Source of the DNA: Litoditis marina
Lineage: Eukaryota > Nematoda > Chromadorea > Rhabditida > Rhabditidae
Direction: 5' to 3'
DNA: 64,000 nucleotides
NCBI GenBank assembly: GCA_964036275.1
Contig: CAXIWQ010000477.1
Coordinates: 1-64,000 of the forward strand
In this document: piece by piece, positions 10,050 to 23,230 of the stretch
Layout: each line of letters begins with the position of its first letter
Position numbering within the stretch: position 1 is the stretch's first letter
Position numbers and translations under genes: made by a program
Notes under the pieces: generated by a model
Database searches by the model: none
Told to the model about the DNA's origin: nothing
What the model saw: only the letters and a program-made list of their open reading frames with translations

Positions 10050-13000
10050 TTTGTGGCTGTGCGCCACAGAATAGATAATCGTATTAGGTTTTTGTAGCTG
10101 GGAGCAACAGACTTGATAGCCGTATAAACTTTTTTCTGTAGCTGCAAGGCAAAGAGTCAATAACCGCGTTAATTTGTCTTTTGTGGTTGTGCGCCACAGA
10201 ATATAAAGTCGTATTAGGTTTTTGTAGTTGGGAGCAACAGACTTGATAGCCGTATAAACTTTTCTCTGTAACTGCAAGCCAAAGAGTCAATAACCGCGTT
10301 ATTTTGTATTTTATGGCTGTGCGCCACAGAATAGATTGTCGTATTAGGTTTTTGTAGCTGGGAGCAACAGATTTGATAGCCGTATGAACTTTTCTCTGTA
10401 ACTGCAAGCCAAAGAGTCAATAACCGCGTTAATTCGTATTTTGTGGCTGTGCGCCACATAATAGATAGTCGTATTAGGTTTTTGTATCTGGAGCAACAGA
10501 CTTGATAGCCGTATGAACTGTTCTCTGTAGTTGCAAGGCAAAGAGTCGATAACCGCGTTAATTCGTATTTTGTGGCTGTGCGCCACAGAATAGATTGTCG
10601 TATTAGGTTTTTGTAGCTGGGAGCAACATACTCGATAGCCGTATAAACTTTTTTCTATAGCTGCACGGTAAAGAGTCAATAACCGCGTTAATTTGTCTTT
10701 TGTGGCTGTGCGCCACAGAATAGTAAGTCGTATTAGGTTTTTGTAGCTGGGAGCAACAGACTTGATAGCCGTATAAACTTTTTTCTGTAGCTGCAAGGCA
10801 AAGAGTCAATAACCGCGTTAATTCGTCTTTTGTGGCTGTGTGCCACAGAAAAGATAGTTGTATTGGGTTTTTCTAGCTGGGAGCAACGTACTTGATAGCC
10901 GTATGAACTTGTTTTTGTAGCTGCAAGGCAAAGAGTCAATAACCGCGTTAATTTGTCTTTTGTGGCTGTGCGCCACAGAACATAAGTCGTATTAGGTTTT
11001 TGTAGCCAGGAGCAACAGACTTGATAGCCGTATAAACTTTTTTCTGTAGCTGCAAGGCAAAGAGTCGATAACCGCGTTAATTCGTAATTTGTGGCTGTGT
11101 GCCACAGAAAAGATAGTTGTATTGGGTTTTTCGAGCTGGGAGCAACATACTTGATAGCCGTATGAACTTTTTTCTGTAGCTGCAAGGCAAAGAGTCAATA
11201 ACCGCGTTAAGTCGTCTTTTGTGGCTGTGCGCCACAGAATATACAGTCGTCTTAGGTTTTTGTATCTGGGAGCAACATACTTGATAGCCGTATAAACTTT
11301 TTTCTGTAGCTGCAAGGCAAAGAGTCAATAACCGCGTTAAGTCGTCTTTTGTGGCTGTGCGCCACAGAATATATAGTCGTGTTAGGTCTTTGTAGCTGGG
11401 AGCAACATACTTGATAGCCGTATAAACTTTTTTTGTAGCTTTACGGCAAAGAGTCAATAACCGCGTTAATTTGTCTTTTGTGGCTGTGCGCCACAGAATA
11501 TGAAGTCGTATTAGGTTTTTGTAGCTGGGAGCAACAGACTTGATAGCCGCATAAACTTTTCTCTGTAACTGCAAGCCAAAAAGTCGATAACCGCGTTAAT
11601 TCGTATTTTGTGGCTGTGCGCCACAGAATAGATTGTCGTATTAGGTGTTTGTATCTGGGAGCAACAGATTTGATAGCCGTATGAACTTTTCTCTTTAACT
11701 GCTAGCCAAAAAGTCGATAACCGCGTTAATTCGTATTTTGTGGCTGTGCGCCACAGAATAGATTGTCGTATTAGGTGTTTGTATCTGGGAGCAACAGATT
11801 CGATAGCCGTATGAAATATTCTCTGTAACTGCGAGGCAAAGAGTCAATAACCGCGTTAATTCGTCTTCTGTGGCTGTGCGCCACAGAATATATAGTCGTA
11901 TTAGGTTTTTGTAGCTGGGAGCAACAGACTTGATAGCCGTATGATTTTTTTTTGTAGCTGCAAGTCAAAATGTCAATAACCGCGTTAATTTGTCTTTGTG
12001 GCTGTGCGCCACAGAATATATTGTCGTATTAGGTTTTTGTAGCTGGGAGCAACAGATTTGATAGCCGTATGAAATGTTCTCTGTAACTGCGAGCAAAGAG
12101 TCAATAACCGCGTTAATTCGTCTTTTGTGGCTGTGCGCCACAGAATATATAGTCGTATTAGGTTTTGTTGCTGGGAGCAACAGACTTGATAGCCGTATGA
12201 ACTTTTCTCTGTAGCTGCAAGCCAACAAGTCGATAACCGCGATAATTTGTTTTTGTGGCTGTGCGCCACAGAATAGATTGTCGTATTAGGTTTTTGTAGC
12301 TGGGAGCAACAGATTTGATAGCCGTATGAAATATTCTCTGTAGCTGCAAGGCAAAGAGTCGATAACCGCGTCAATTCGTATTTTGTGGCTGTGCGCCACA
12401 GAATAGATAGTCGTATTAGGTTTTTGTAGCTGGGAGCAACAGACTTGATAGCCGTATGAACTTTTCTCTGTAACTGCAAGCCAAAAAGTCGATAACCGCG
12501 TTAATTCGTATATTGTGGCTGTGCGCCACAGAATAGATTGTCGTATTAGGTGTTTGTATCTGGGAGCAACAGATTTGATAGCCGTATGAACTTTTCTCTT
12601 TAACTGCAAGCCAAAAAGTCGATAACCGCGTTAATTCGTATTTTGTGGCTGTGCGCCACAGAATAGATTGTCGTATTAGGTGTTTGTATCTGGGAGCAAC
12701 AGATTTGATAGCCGTATGAAATATTCTCTGTAACTGCGAGGCAAAGAGTCAATAACCGCGTTAATTCGTCTTTTGTGGCTGTGCGCCACAGAATATATAG
12801 TCGTATTAGGTTTTTGTAGCTGGAGCAACAGACTTGATAGCCGTATGATTTTTTTTTTGTAGCTGCAAGTCAAAATGTCAATAACCGCGTTAATTCGTCT
12901 TTGTGGCTGTGCGCCACAGAATATATTGTCGTATTAGGTTTTTGTAGCTGGGAGCAACAGATTTGATAGCCGTATGAAATGTTCTCTGTAACTGCGAGGC

Positions 13001-13958
13001 AAAGAGTCAATAACCGCGTTAATTCGTATTTTGTGGCTGTGCGCCACAGAATATACAGTCGTCTTAGGTTTTTGTATCTGGGAGCAACAGACTTGATAGC
13101 CGTATGAACTTTTTTCTGTAGCTGCAAGGCAAAGAGTCAATAACCGCGTTAAGTCGTCTTTTGTGGCTGTGCGCCACAGAATATATAGTCGTGTTAGGTC
13201 TTTGTAGCTGGGAGCAACATACTTGATAGCCGTATAAACTTTTTTTTGTAGCTTTACGGCAAAGAGTCAATAACCGCGTTAATTTGTCTTTTGTGGCTGT
13301 GCGCCACAGAATATGAAGTCGTATTAGGTTTTTGTAGCTGGGAGCAACAGACTTGATAGCCGCATAAACTTTTCTCTGTAACTGCAAGCCAAAAAGTCGA
13401 TAACCGCGTTAATTCGTATTTTGTGGCTGTGCGCACAGAATAGATTGTCGTATTAGGTTTTTGTTGCTGGGAGCAACAGACTTGATAGCCGTATGAACGT
13501 TTCTCTGTAGCTGCAAGCCAACAAGTCGATAACCGCGATAATTTGTTTTTGTGGCTGTGCGCCACAGAATAGATTGTCGTATTAGGTTTTTGTAGCTGGG
13601 AGCAACAGATTTGATAGCCGTATGAAATATTCTCTGTAGCTGCAAGGCAAAGAGTCGATAACCGCGTCAATTCGTATTTTGTGGCTGTGCGCCACAGAAT
13701 AGATAGTCGTATTAGGTTTTTGTAGCTGGAGCAACAGACTTGATAGCCGCATAAACTTTTCTCTGTAACTGCAAGCCAAAAAGTCGATAACCGCGTTAAT
13801 TCGTATTTTGTGGCTGTGCGCCACAGAATAGATTGTCGTATTAGGTGTTTGTATCTGGGAGCAACAGATTTGATAGCCGTATGAACTTTTCTCTTTAACT
13901 GCAAGCCAAAAAGTCGATAACCGCGTTAATTCGTATTTTGTGGCTGTGCGCCACAGAA
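10050..13958. repeat. 31-monomer higher-order repeat (4.02 kb), copy 1
   Basis: The sequence recurs at 14,069-17,979 at an offset of 4,018-4,021 bp, about 31 monomers. Shared landmarks include AGATAATCGTATTAGG (10,074 and 14,093), the CTATAGCTGCACGGTAAAG monomer, AACTTGTTTTTGTAGC and GAACGTTTCTCTG (13,496 and 17,516). Copies split after 13,958, where copy 1 has GAAAAGATAG and copy 2 has GAATAGATTG. Confidence 0.85.
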
Positions 13959-14068
13959 AAGATAGTTGTATTAGGTTTTTGTAGTTGGGAGCAACAGACT
14001 TGATTGCCGTATGAGTTTTTTTTCTGTAACTGCAAGCCGAAGAGTCGATAACCGCGTTAATTCGTATT

Positions 14069-17000
14069 TCGTGGCTGTGCGCCACAGAATAGATAATCGT
14101 ATTAGGTTTTTGTAGCTGGGAGCAACAGACTTGATAGCCGTATAAACTTTTTTCTGTAGCTGCAAGGCAAAGAGTCAATAACCGCGTTAATTTGTCTTTT
14201 GTGGTTGTGCGCCACAGAATATAAAGTCGTATTAGGTTTTTGTAGTTGGGAGCAACAGACTTGATAGCCGTATAAACTTTTCTCTGTAACTGCAAGCCAA
14301 AGAGTCAATAACCGCGTTATTTTGTATTTTATGGCTGTGCGCCACAGATAGATTGTCGTATTAGGTTTTTGTAGCTGGGAGCAACAGATTTGATAGCCGT
14401 ATGAACTTTTCTCTGTAACTGCAAGCCAAAGAGTCAATAACCGCGTTAATTCGTATTTTGTGGCTGTGCGCCACATAATAGATAGTCGTATTAGGTTTTT
14501 GTATCTGGGAGCAACAGACTTGATAGCCGTATGAACTGTTCTCTGTAGTTGCAAGGCAAAGAGTCGATAACCGCGTTAATTCGTATTTTGTGGCTGTGCG
14601 CCACAGAATAGATTGTCGTATTAGTTTTTGTAGCTGGGAGCAACATACTCGATAGCCGTATAAACTTTTTTCTATAGCTGCACGGTAAAGAGTCAATAAC
14701 CGCGTTAATTTGTCTTTTGTGGCTGTGCGCCACAGAATAGTAAGTCGTATTAGGTTTTTGTAGCTGGGAGCAACAGACTTGATAGCCGTATAAACTTTTT
14801 TCTGTAGCTGCAAGGCAAAGAGTCAATAACCGCGTTAATTCGTCTTTTGTGGCTGTGTGCCACAGAAAAGATAGTTGTATTGGGTTTTTCTAGCTGGGAG
14901 CAACGTACTTGATAGCCGTATGAACTTGTTTTTGTAGCTGCAAGGCAAAGAGTCAATAACCGCGTTAATTTGTCTTTTGTGGCTGTGCGCCACAGAACAT
15001 AAAGTCGTATTAGGTTTTTGTAGCCAGGAGCAACAGACTTGATAGCCGTATAAACTTTTTTCTGTAGCTGCAAGGCAAAGAGTCGATAACCGCGTTAATT
15101 CGTAATTTGTGGCTGTGTGCCACAGAAAAGATAGTTGTATTGGGTTTTTCGAGCTGGGAGCAACATACTTGATAGCCGTATGAACTTTTTTCTGTAGCTG
15201 CAAGGCAAAGAGTCAATAACCGCGTTAAGTCGTCTTTTGTGGCTGTGCGCCACAGAATATACAGTCGTCTTAGGTTTTTGTATCTGGGAGCAACATACTT
15301 GATAGCCGTATAAACTTTTTTCTGTAGCTGCAAGGCAAAGAGTCAATAACCGCGTTAAGTCGTCTTTTGTGGCTGTGCGCCACAGAATATATAGTCGTGT
15401 TAGGTCTTTGTAGCTGGGAGCAACATACTTGATAGCCGTATAAACTTTTTTTTGTAGCTTTACGGCAAAGAGTCAATAACCGCGTTAATTTGTCTTTTGT
15501 GGCTGTGCGCCACAGAATATGAAGTCGTATTAGGTTTTTGTAGCTGGGAGCAACAGACTTGATAGCCGCATAAACTTTTCTCTGTAACTGCAAGCCAAAA
15601 AGTCGATACCCGCGTTTATTCGTATTTTGTGGCTGTGCGCCACAGAATAGATTGTCGTATTAGGTGTTTGTATCTGGGAGCAACAGATTTGATAGCCGTA
15701 TGAACTTTTCTCTTTAACTGCTAGCCAAAAAGTCGATAACCGCGTTAATTCGTATTTTGTGGCTGTGCGCCACAGATAGATTGTCGTATTAGGTGTTTGT
15801 ATCTGGGAGCAACAGATTCGATAGCCGTATGAAATATTCTCTGTAACTGCGAGGCAAAGAGTCAATAACCGCGTAATTCGTCTTCTGTGGCTGTGCGCCA
15901 CAGAATATATAGTCGTATTAGGTTTTTGTAGCTGGGAGCAACAGACTTGATAGCCGTATGATTTTTTTTTGTAGCTGCAAGTCAAAATGTCAATAACCGC
16001 GTTAATTTGTCTTTGTGGCTGTGCGCCACAGAATATATTGTCGTATTAGGTTTTTGTAGCTGGGAGCAACAGATTTGATAGCCGTATGAAATGTTCTCTG
16101 TAACTGCGAGGCAAAGAGTCAATAACCGCGTTAATTCGTCTTTTGTGGCTGTGCGCCACAGAATATATAGTCGTATTAGGTTTTTGTTGCTGGAGCAACA
16201 GACTTGATAGCCGTATGAACTTTTCTCTGTAGCTGCAAGCCAACAAGTCGATAACCGCGATAATTTGTTTTTGTGGCTGTGCGCCACAGAATAGATTGTC
16301 GTATTAGGTTTTTGTAGCTGGGAGCAACAGATTTGATAGCCGTATGAAATATTCTCTGTAGCTGCAAGGCAAAGAGTCGATAACCGCGTCAATTCGTATT
16401 TTGTGGCTGTGCGCCACAGAATAGATAGTCGTATTAGGTTTTTGTAGCTGGGAGCAACAGACTTGATAGCCGTATGAACTTTTCTCTGTAACTGCAAGCC
16501 AAAAAGTCGATAACCGCGTTAATTCGTATATTGTGGCTGTGCGCCACAGAATAGATTGTCGTATTAGGTGTTTGTATCTGGGAGCAACAGATTTGATAGC
16601 CGTATGAACTTTTCTCTTTAACTGCAAGCCAAAAAGTCGATAACCGCGTTAATTCGTATTTTGTGGCTGTGCGCCACAGAATAGATTGTCGTATTAGGTG
16701 TTTGTATCTGGGAGCAACAGATTTGATAGCCGTATGAAATATTCTCTGTAACTGCGAGGCAAAGAGTCAATAACCGCGTTAATTCGTCTTTTGTGGCTGT
16801 GCGCCACAGAATATATAGTCGTATTAGGTTTTTGTAGCTGGGAGCAACAGACTTGATAGCCGTATGATTTTTTTTTTGTAGCTGCAAGTCAAAATGTCAA
16901 TAACCGCGTTAATTCGTCTTTGTGGCTGTGCGCCACAGAATATATTGTCGTATTAGGTTTTTGTAGCTGGGAGCAACAGATTTGATAGCCGTATGAAATG

Positions 17001-17979
17001 TTCTCTGTAACTGCGAGGCAAAGAGTCAATAACCGCGTTAATTCGTATTTTGTGGCTGTGCGCCACAGAATATACAGTCGTCTTAGGTTTTTGTATCTGG
17101 GAGCAACAGACTTGATAGCCGTATGAACTTTTTTCTGTAGCTGCAAGGCAAAGAGTCAATAACCGCGTTAAGTCGTCTTTTGTGGCTGTGCGCCACAGAA
17201 TATATAGTCGTGTTAGGTCTTTGTAGCTGGGAGCAACATACTTGATAGCCGTATAAACTTTTTTTTGTAGCTTTACGGCAAAGAGTCAATAACCGCGTTA
17301 ATTTGTCTTTTGTGGCTGTGCGCCACAGAATATGAAGTCGTATTAGGTTTTTGTAGCTGGGAGCAACAGACTTGATAGCCGCATAAACTTTTCTCTGTAA
17401 CTGCAAGCCAAAAAGTCGATAACCGCGTTAATTCGTATTTTGTGGCTGTGCGCCACAGAATAGATTGTCGTATTAGGTTTTTGTTGCTGGGAGCAACAGA
17501 CTTGATAGCCGTATGAACGTTTCTCTGTAGCTGCAAGCCAACAAGTCGATAACCGCGATAATTTGTTTTTGTGGCTGTGCGCCACAGAATAGATTGTCGT
17601 ATTAGGTTTTTGTAGCTGGGAGCAACAGATTTGATAGCCGTATGAAATATTCTCTGTAGCTGCAAGGCAAAGAGTCGATAACCGCGTCAATTCGTATTTT
17701 GTGGCTGTGCGCCACAGAATAGATAGTCGTATTAGGTTTTTGTAGCTGGGAGCAACAGACTTGATAGCCGCATAAACTTTTCTCTGTAACTGCAAGCCAA
17801 AAAGTCGATAACCGCGTTAATTCGTATTTTGTGGCTGTGCGCCACAGAATAGATTGTCGTATTAGGTGTTTGTATCTGGGAGCAACAGATTTGATAGCCG
17901 TATGAACTTTTCTCTTTAACTGCAAGCCAAAAAGTCGATAACCGCGTTAATTCGTATTTTGTGGCTGTGCGCCACAGAA
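14069..17979. repeat. 31-monomer higher-order repeat (4.02 kb), copy 2
   Basis: Second copy of the block at 10,050-13,958. A bridge of about 110 bp (13,959-14,068), whose GATTGCCGTATGAG variant is also found near 3,440 and 4,612, separates the copies. Differences are mostly single-base losses, for example CACAGATAGA at 14,345 in this copy only and GTGCGCACAG at 13,432 in copy 1 only. Confidence 0.85.
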
Positions 17980-18889
17980 TAGATTGTCGTATTAGGTGTT
18001 TGTATCTGGGAGCAACAGATTTGATAGCCGTATGAAATATTCTCTGTAACTGCGAGGCAAAGAGTCAATAACCGCGTTAATTCGTCTTTTGTGGCTGTGC
18101 GCCACAGAATATATAGTCGTATTAGGTTTTTGTAGCTGGGAGCAACAGACTTGATAGCCGTATGATTTTTTTTGTAGCTGCAAGTCAAAATGTCAATAAC
18201 CGCGTTAATTCGTCTTTGTGGCTGTGCGCCACAGAATATATTGTCGTATTAGGTTTTTGTAGCTGGGAGCAACAGATTTGATAGCCGTATGAAATGTTCT
18301 CTGTAACTGCGAGGCAAAGAGTCAATAACCGCGTTAATTCGTCTTTTGTGGCTGTGCGCCACGGAATATATAGTCGTATTAGGTTTTTGTTGCTGGGAGC
18401 AACAGACTTGATAGCCGTATAAACTTTTTTCTGTAGCTGCAAGGCAAAGAGTCAATAACCGCGTTAATTTGTCTTTTGTGGTTGTGCGCCACAGAATATA
18501 AAGTCGTATTAGGTTTTTGTAGTTGGGAGCAACTTGATAGCCGTATGATTTTTTTTCTGTAGGTGCAAGGCAAAGAGTCAATAACCGCGTTAATTTGTAT
18601 TTGGTGGATGTGCGCCACAAAATAGATTGTCGTATTAGGTTTTTGTAGCTGGGAGCAACAGACTTGATAGCCGTATGAACTTTTTTCTGTAGCTGCAAGG
18701 CAAAGAGTCAATAACCGCGTTAAGTCGTCTTTTGTGGCTGTGCGCCACAGAATATACAGTCGTCTTAGGTTTTTGTATCTGGGAGCAACAGACTTGATAG
18801 CCGTATGAACTTTTTTCTGTAGCTGCAAGGCAAAGAGTCAATAACCGCGTTAAGTCGTCTTTTGTGGCTGTGCGCCACAGAATATATAG

Positions 18890-21800
18890 TCGTGTTAGGT
18901 CTTTGTAGCTGGGAGCAACATACTTGATAGCCGTATAAACTTTTTTTTGTAGCTTTACGACAAAGAGTCAATAACCGCGTTAATTTGTCTTTTGTGGCTG
19001 TGCGCCACAGAATATGAAGTCGTATTAGGTTTTTGTAGCTGGGAGCAACAGACTTGATAGCCGCATAAACTTTTCTCTGTAACTGCAAGCCAAAAAGTCG
19101 ATAACCGCGTTAATTCGTATTTTGTGGCTGTGCGCCACAGAATAGATTGTCGTATTAGGTGTTTGTATCTGGGAGCAACAGATTTGATAGCCGTATGAAC
19201 TTTTCTCTTTAACTGCAAGCCAAAAAGTCGATAACCGCGTTAATTCGTATTTTGTGGCTGTGCGCCACAGAATAGATTGTCGTATTAGGTGTTTGTATCT
19301 GGGAGCAACAGATTTGATAGCCGTATGAAATATTCTCTGTAACTGCGAGGCAAAGAGTCAATAACCGCGTTAATTCGTCTTTTGTGGCTGTGCGCCACAG
19401 AATATATAGTCGTATTAGGTTTTTGTAGCTGGGAGCAACAGACTTGATAGCCGTATGATTTTTTTTTGTAGCTGCAAGTCAAAATGTCAATAACCGCGTT
19501 AATTCGTCTTTGTGGCTGTGCGCCACAGAATATATTGTCGTATTAGGTTTTTGTAGCTGGGAGCAACAGATTTGATAGCCGTATGAAATGTTCTCTGTAA
19601 CTGCGAGGCAAAGAGTCAATAACCGCGTTAATTCGTCTTTTGTGGCTGTGCGCCACAGAATATATAGTCGTATTAGGTTTTTGTTGCTGGGAGCAACAGA
19701 CTTGATAGCCGTATGAACCTTTCTCTGTAGCTGCAAGCCAACAAGTCGATAACCGCGATAATTTGTTTTTGTGGCTGTGCGCCACAGAATATATAGTCGT
19801 GTTAGGTCTTTGTAGCTGGGAGCAACATACTTGATAGCCGTATAAACTTTTTTTTGTAGCTTTACGACAAAGAGTCAATAACCGCGTTAATTTGTCTTTT
19901 GTGGCTGTGCGCCACAGAATATGAAGTCGTATTAGGTTTTTGTAGCTGGGAGCAACAGACTTGATAGCCGCATAAACTTTTCTCTGTAACTGCAAGCCAA
20001 AAAGTCGATAACCGCGTTAATTCGTATTTTGTGGCTGTGCGCCACAGAATAGATTGTCGTATTAGGTGTTTGTATCTGGGAGCAACAGATTTGATAGCCG
20101 TATGAACTTTTCTCTTTAACTGCAAGCCAAAAAGTCGATAACCGCGTTAATTCGTATTTTGTGGCTGTGCGCCACAGAATAGATTGTCGTATTAGGTGTT
20201 TGTATCTGGGAGCAACAGATTTGATAGCCGTATGAAATATTCTCTGTAACTGCGAGGCAAAGAGTCAATAACCGCGTTAATTCGTCTTTTGTGGCTGTGC
20301 GCCACAGAATATATAGTCGTATTAGGTTTTTGTAGCTGGGAGCAACAGACTTGATAGCCGTATGATTTTTTTTGTAGCTGCAAGTCAAAATGTCAATAAC
20401 CGCGTTAATTCGTCTTTGTGGCTGTGCGCCACAGAATATATTGTCGTATTAGGTTTTTGTAGCTGGGAGCAACAGATTTGATAGCCGTATGAAATGTTCT
20501 CTGTAACTGCGAGGCAAAGAGTCAATAACCGCGTTAATTCGTCTTTTGTGGCTGTGCGCCACAGAATATATAGTCGTATTAGGTTTTTGTTGCTGGGAGC
20601 AACAGACTTGATAGCCGTATGAACCTTTCTCTGTAGCTGCAAGCCAACAAGTCGATAACCGCGATAATTTGTTTTGTGGCTGTGCGCCACAGAATAGATT
20701 GTCGTATTAGGTTTTTGTAGCTGGGAGCAACAGATTTGATAGCCGTACGAAATATTCTCTGTAGCTGCAAGGCAAAGAGTCGATAACCGCGTCAATTCGT
20801 ATTTTGTGGCTGTGCGCCACAGAATAGATAGTCGTATTAGGTTTTTGTAGCTGGGAGCAACAGACTTGATAGCCGCATAAACTTTTCTCTGTAACTGCAA
20901 GCCAAAAAGTCGATAACCGCGTTAATTCGTATTTTGTGGCTGTGCGCCACAGAATAGATTGTCGTATTAGGTGTTTGTATCTGGGAGCAACAGATTTGAT
21001 AGCCGTATGAACTTTTCTCTTTAACTGCAAGCCAAAAAGTCGATAACCGCGTTAATTCGTATTTTGTGGCTGTGCGCCACAGAATAGATTGTCGTATTAG
21101 GTGTTTGTATCTGGGAGCAACAGATTTGATAGCCGTATGAAATATTCTCTGTAACTGCGAGGCAAAGAGTCAATAACCGCGTTAATTCGTCTTTTGTGGC
21201 TGTGCGCCACAGAATATATAGTCGTATTAGGTTTTTGTAGCTGGGAGCAACAGACTTGATAGCCGTATGAACTTTTCTCTGTAGCTGCAAGCCAACAAGT
21301 CGATAACCGCGATAATTTGTTTTTGTGGCTGTGCGCCACAGAATAGATTGTCGTATTAGGTTTTTGTAGCTGGGAGCAACAGATTTGATAGCCGTATGAA
21401 ATATTCTCTGTAGCTGCAAGGCAAAGAGTCGATAACCGCGTCAATTCGTATTTTGTGGCTGTGCGCCACAGAATAGATAGTCGTATTAGGTTTTTGTAGC
21501 TGGGAGCAACAGACTTGATAGCCGCATAAACTTTTCTCTGTAACTGCAAGCCAAAAAGTCGATAACCGCGTTAATTCGTATTTTGTGGCTGTGCGCCACA
21601 GAATAGATTGTCGTATTAGGTGTTTGTATCTGGGAGCAACAGATTTGATAGCCGTATGAACTTTTCTCTTTAACTGCAAGCCAAAAAGTCGATAACCGCG
21701 TTAATTCGTATTTTGTGGCTGTGCGCCACAGAATAGATTGTCGTATTAGGTGTTTGTATCTGGGAGCAACAGATTTGATAGCCGTATGAAATATTCTCTG

Positions 21801-23230
21801 TAACTGCGAGGCAAAGAGTCAATAACCGCGTTAATTCGTCTTTTGTGGCTGTGCGCCACAGAATATATAGTCGTATTAGGTTTTTGTAGCTGGGAGCAAC
21901 AGACTTGATAGCCGTATGATTTTTTTTGTAGCTGCAAGTCAAATGTCAATAACCGCGTTAATTCGTCTTTGTGGCTGTGCGCCACAGAATATATTGTCGT
22001 ATTAGGTTTTTGTAGCTGGGAGCAACAGATTTGATAGCCGTATGAAATGTTCTCTGTAACTGCGAGGCAAAGAGTCAATAACCGCGTTAATTCGTCTTTT
22101 GTGGCTGTGCGCCACAGAATATATAGTCGTATTAGGTTTTTGTTGCTGGGAGCAACAGACTTGATAGCCGTATGAACTTTTCTCTGTAGCTGCAAGCCAA
22201 CAAGTCGATAACCGCGATAATTTGTTTTTGTGGCTGTGCGCCACAGAATAGATTGTCGTATTAGGTTTTTGTAGCTGGGAGCAACAGATTTGATAGCCGT
22301 ATGAAATATTCTCTGTAGCTGCAAGGCAAAGAGTCGATAACCGCGTCAATTCGTATTTTGTGGCTGTGCGCCACAGAATAGATAGTCGTATTAGGTTTTT
22401 GTAGCTGGGAGCAACAGACTTGATAGCCGCATAAACTTTTCTCTGTAACTGCAAGCCAAAAAGTCGATAACCGCGTTAATTCGTATTTTGTGGCTGTGCG
22501 CCACAGAATAGATTGTCGTATTAGGTGTTTGTATCTGGGAGCAACAGATTTGATAGCCGTATGAACTTTTCTCTTTAACTGCAAGCCAAAAAGTCGATAA
22601 CCGCGTTAATTCGTATTTTGTGGCTGTGCGCCACAGAATAGATTGTCGTATTAGGTGTTTGTATCTGGGAGCAACAGATTTGATAGCCGTATGAAATATT
22701 CTCTGTAACTGCGAGGCAAAGAGTCAATAACCGCGTTAATTCGTCTTTTGTGGCTGTGCGCCACAGAATATATAGTCGTATTAGGTTTTTGTAGCTGGGA
22801 GCAACAGACTTGATAGCCGTATGATTTTTTTTTTGTAGCTGCAAGTCAAAATGTCAATAACCGCGTTAATTCGTCTTTGTGGCTGTGCGCCACAGAATAT
22901 ATTGTCGTATTAGGTTTTTGTAGCTGGGAGCAACAGATTTGATAGCCGTATGAAATGTTCTCTGTAACTGCGAGGCAAAGAGTCAATAACCGCGTTAATT
23001 CGTCTTTTGTGGCTGTGCGCCACAGAATATATAGTCGTATTAGGTTTTTGTTGCTGGGAGCAACAGACTTGATAGCCGTATGAACTTTTCTCTGTAGCTG
23101 CAAGCCAACAAGTCGATAACCGCGATAATTTGTTTTTGTGGCTGTGCGCCACAGAATAGATTGTCGTATTAGGTTTTTGTAGCTGGGAGCAACAGATTTG
23201 ATAGCCGTATGAAATATTCTCTGTAGATGC
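18890..23230. repeat. 7-monomer higher-order repeat domain (about 906 bp period)
   Basis: A period of 905-908 bp is visible from marker monomers. GTGTTAGGTCTTTG lies near 18,893 and 19,798. CAAGTCAAAATGTC and its one-base-shorter form lie near 19,470 and 20,380, then 21,935 and 22,842. The TGTTGCTGGGAGC variant recurs at 22,141 and 23,049. One step of 649 bp (five monomers) near 20,700-21,350 breaks the register, so the domain is a run of 7-mers with one shortened unit. Confidence 0.78.
22141..22157. other. Matching hairpin in sub-repeat A variant (example)
   Basis: TGTTGC, loop TGGGA, then GCAACA: a perfect 6-bp stem at the position homologous to the sub-repeat C hairpin. Most monomers have TGTAGC here, leaving one mismatch in the stem. 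The TGTTGC form also occurs near 6,017, 12,167, 13,462, 17,482, 18,388, 19,682, 20,588, 23,049, 24,217 and 26,941. Confidence 0.7.
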
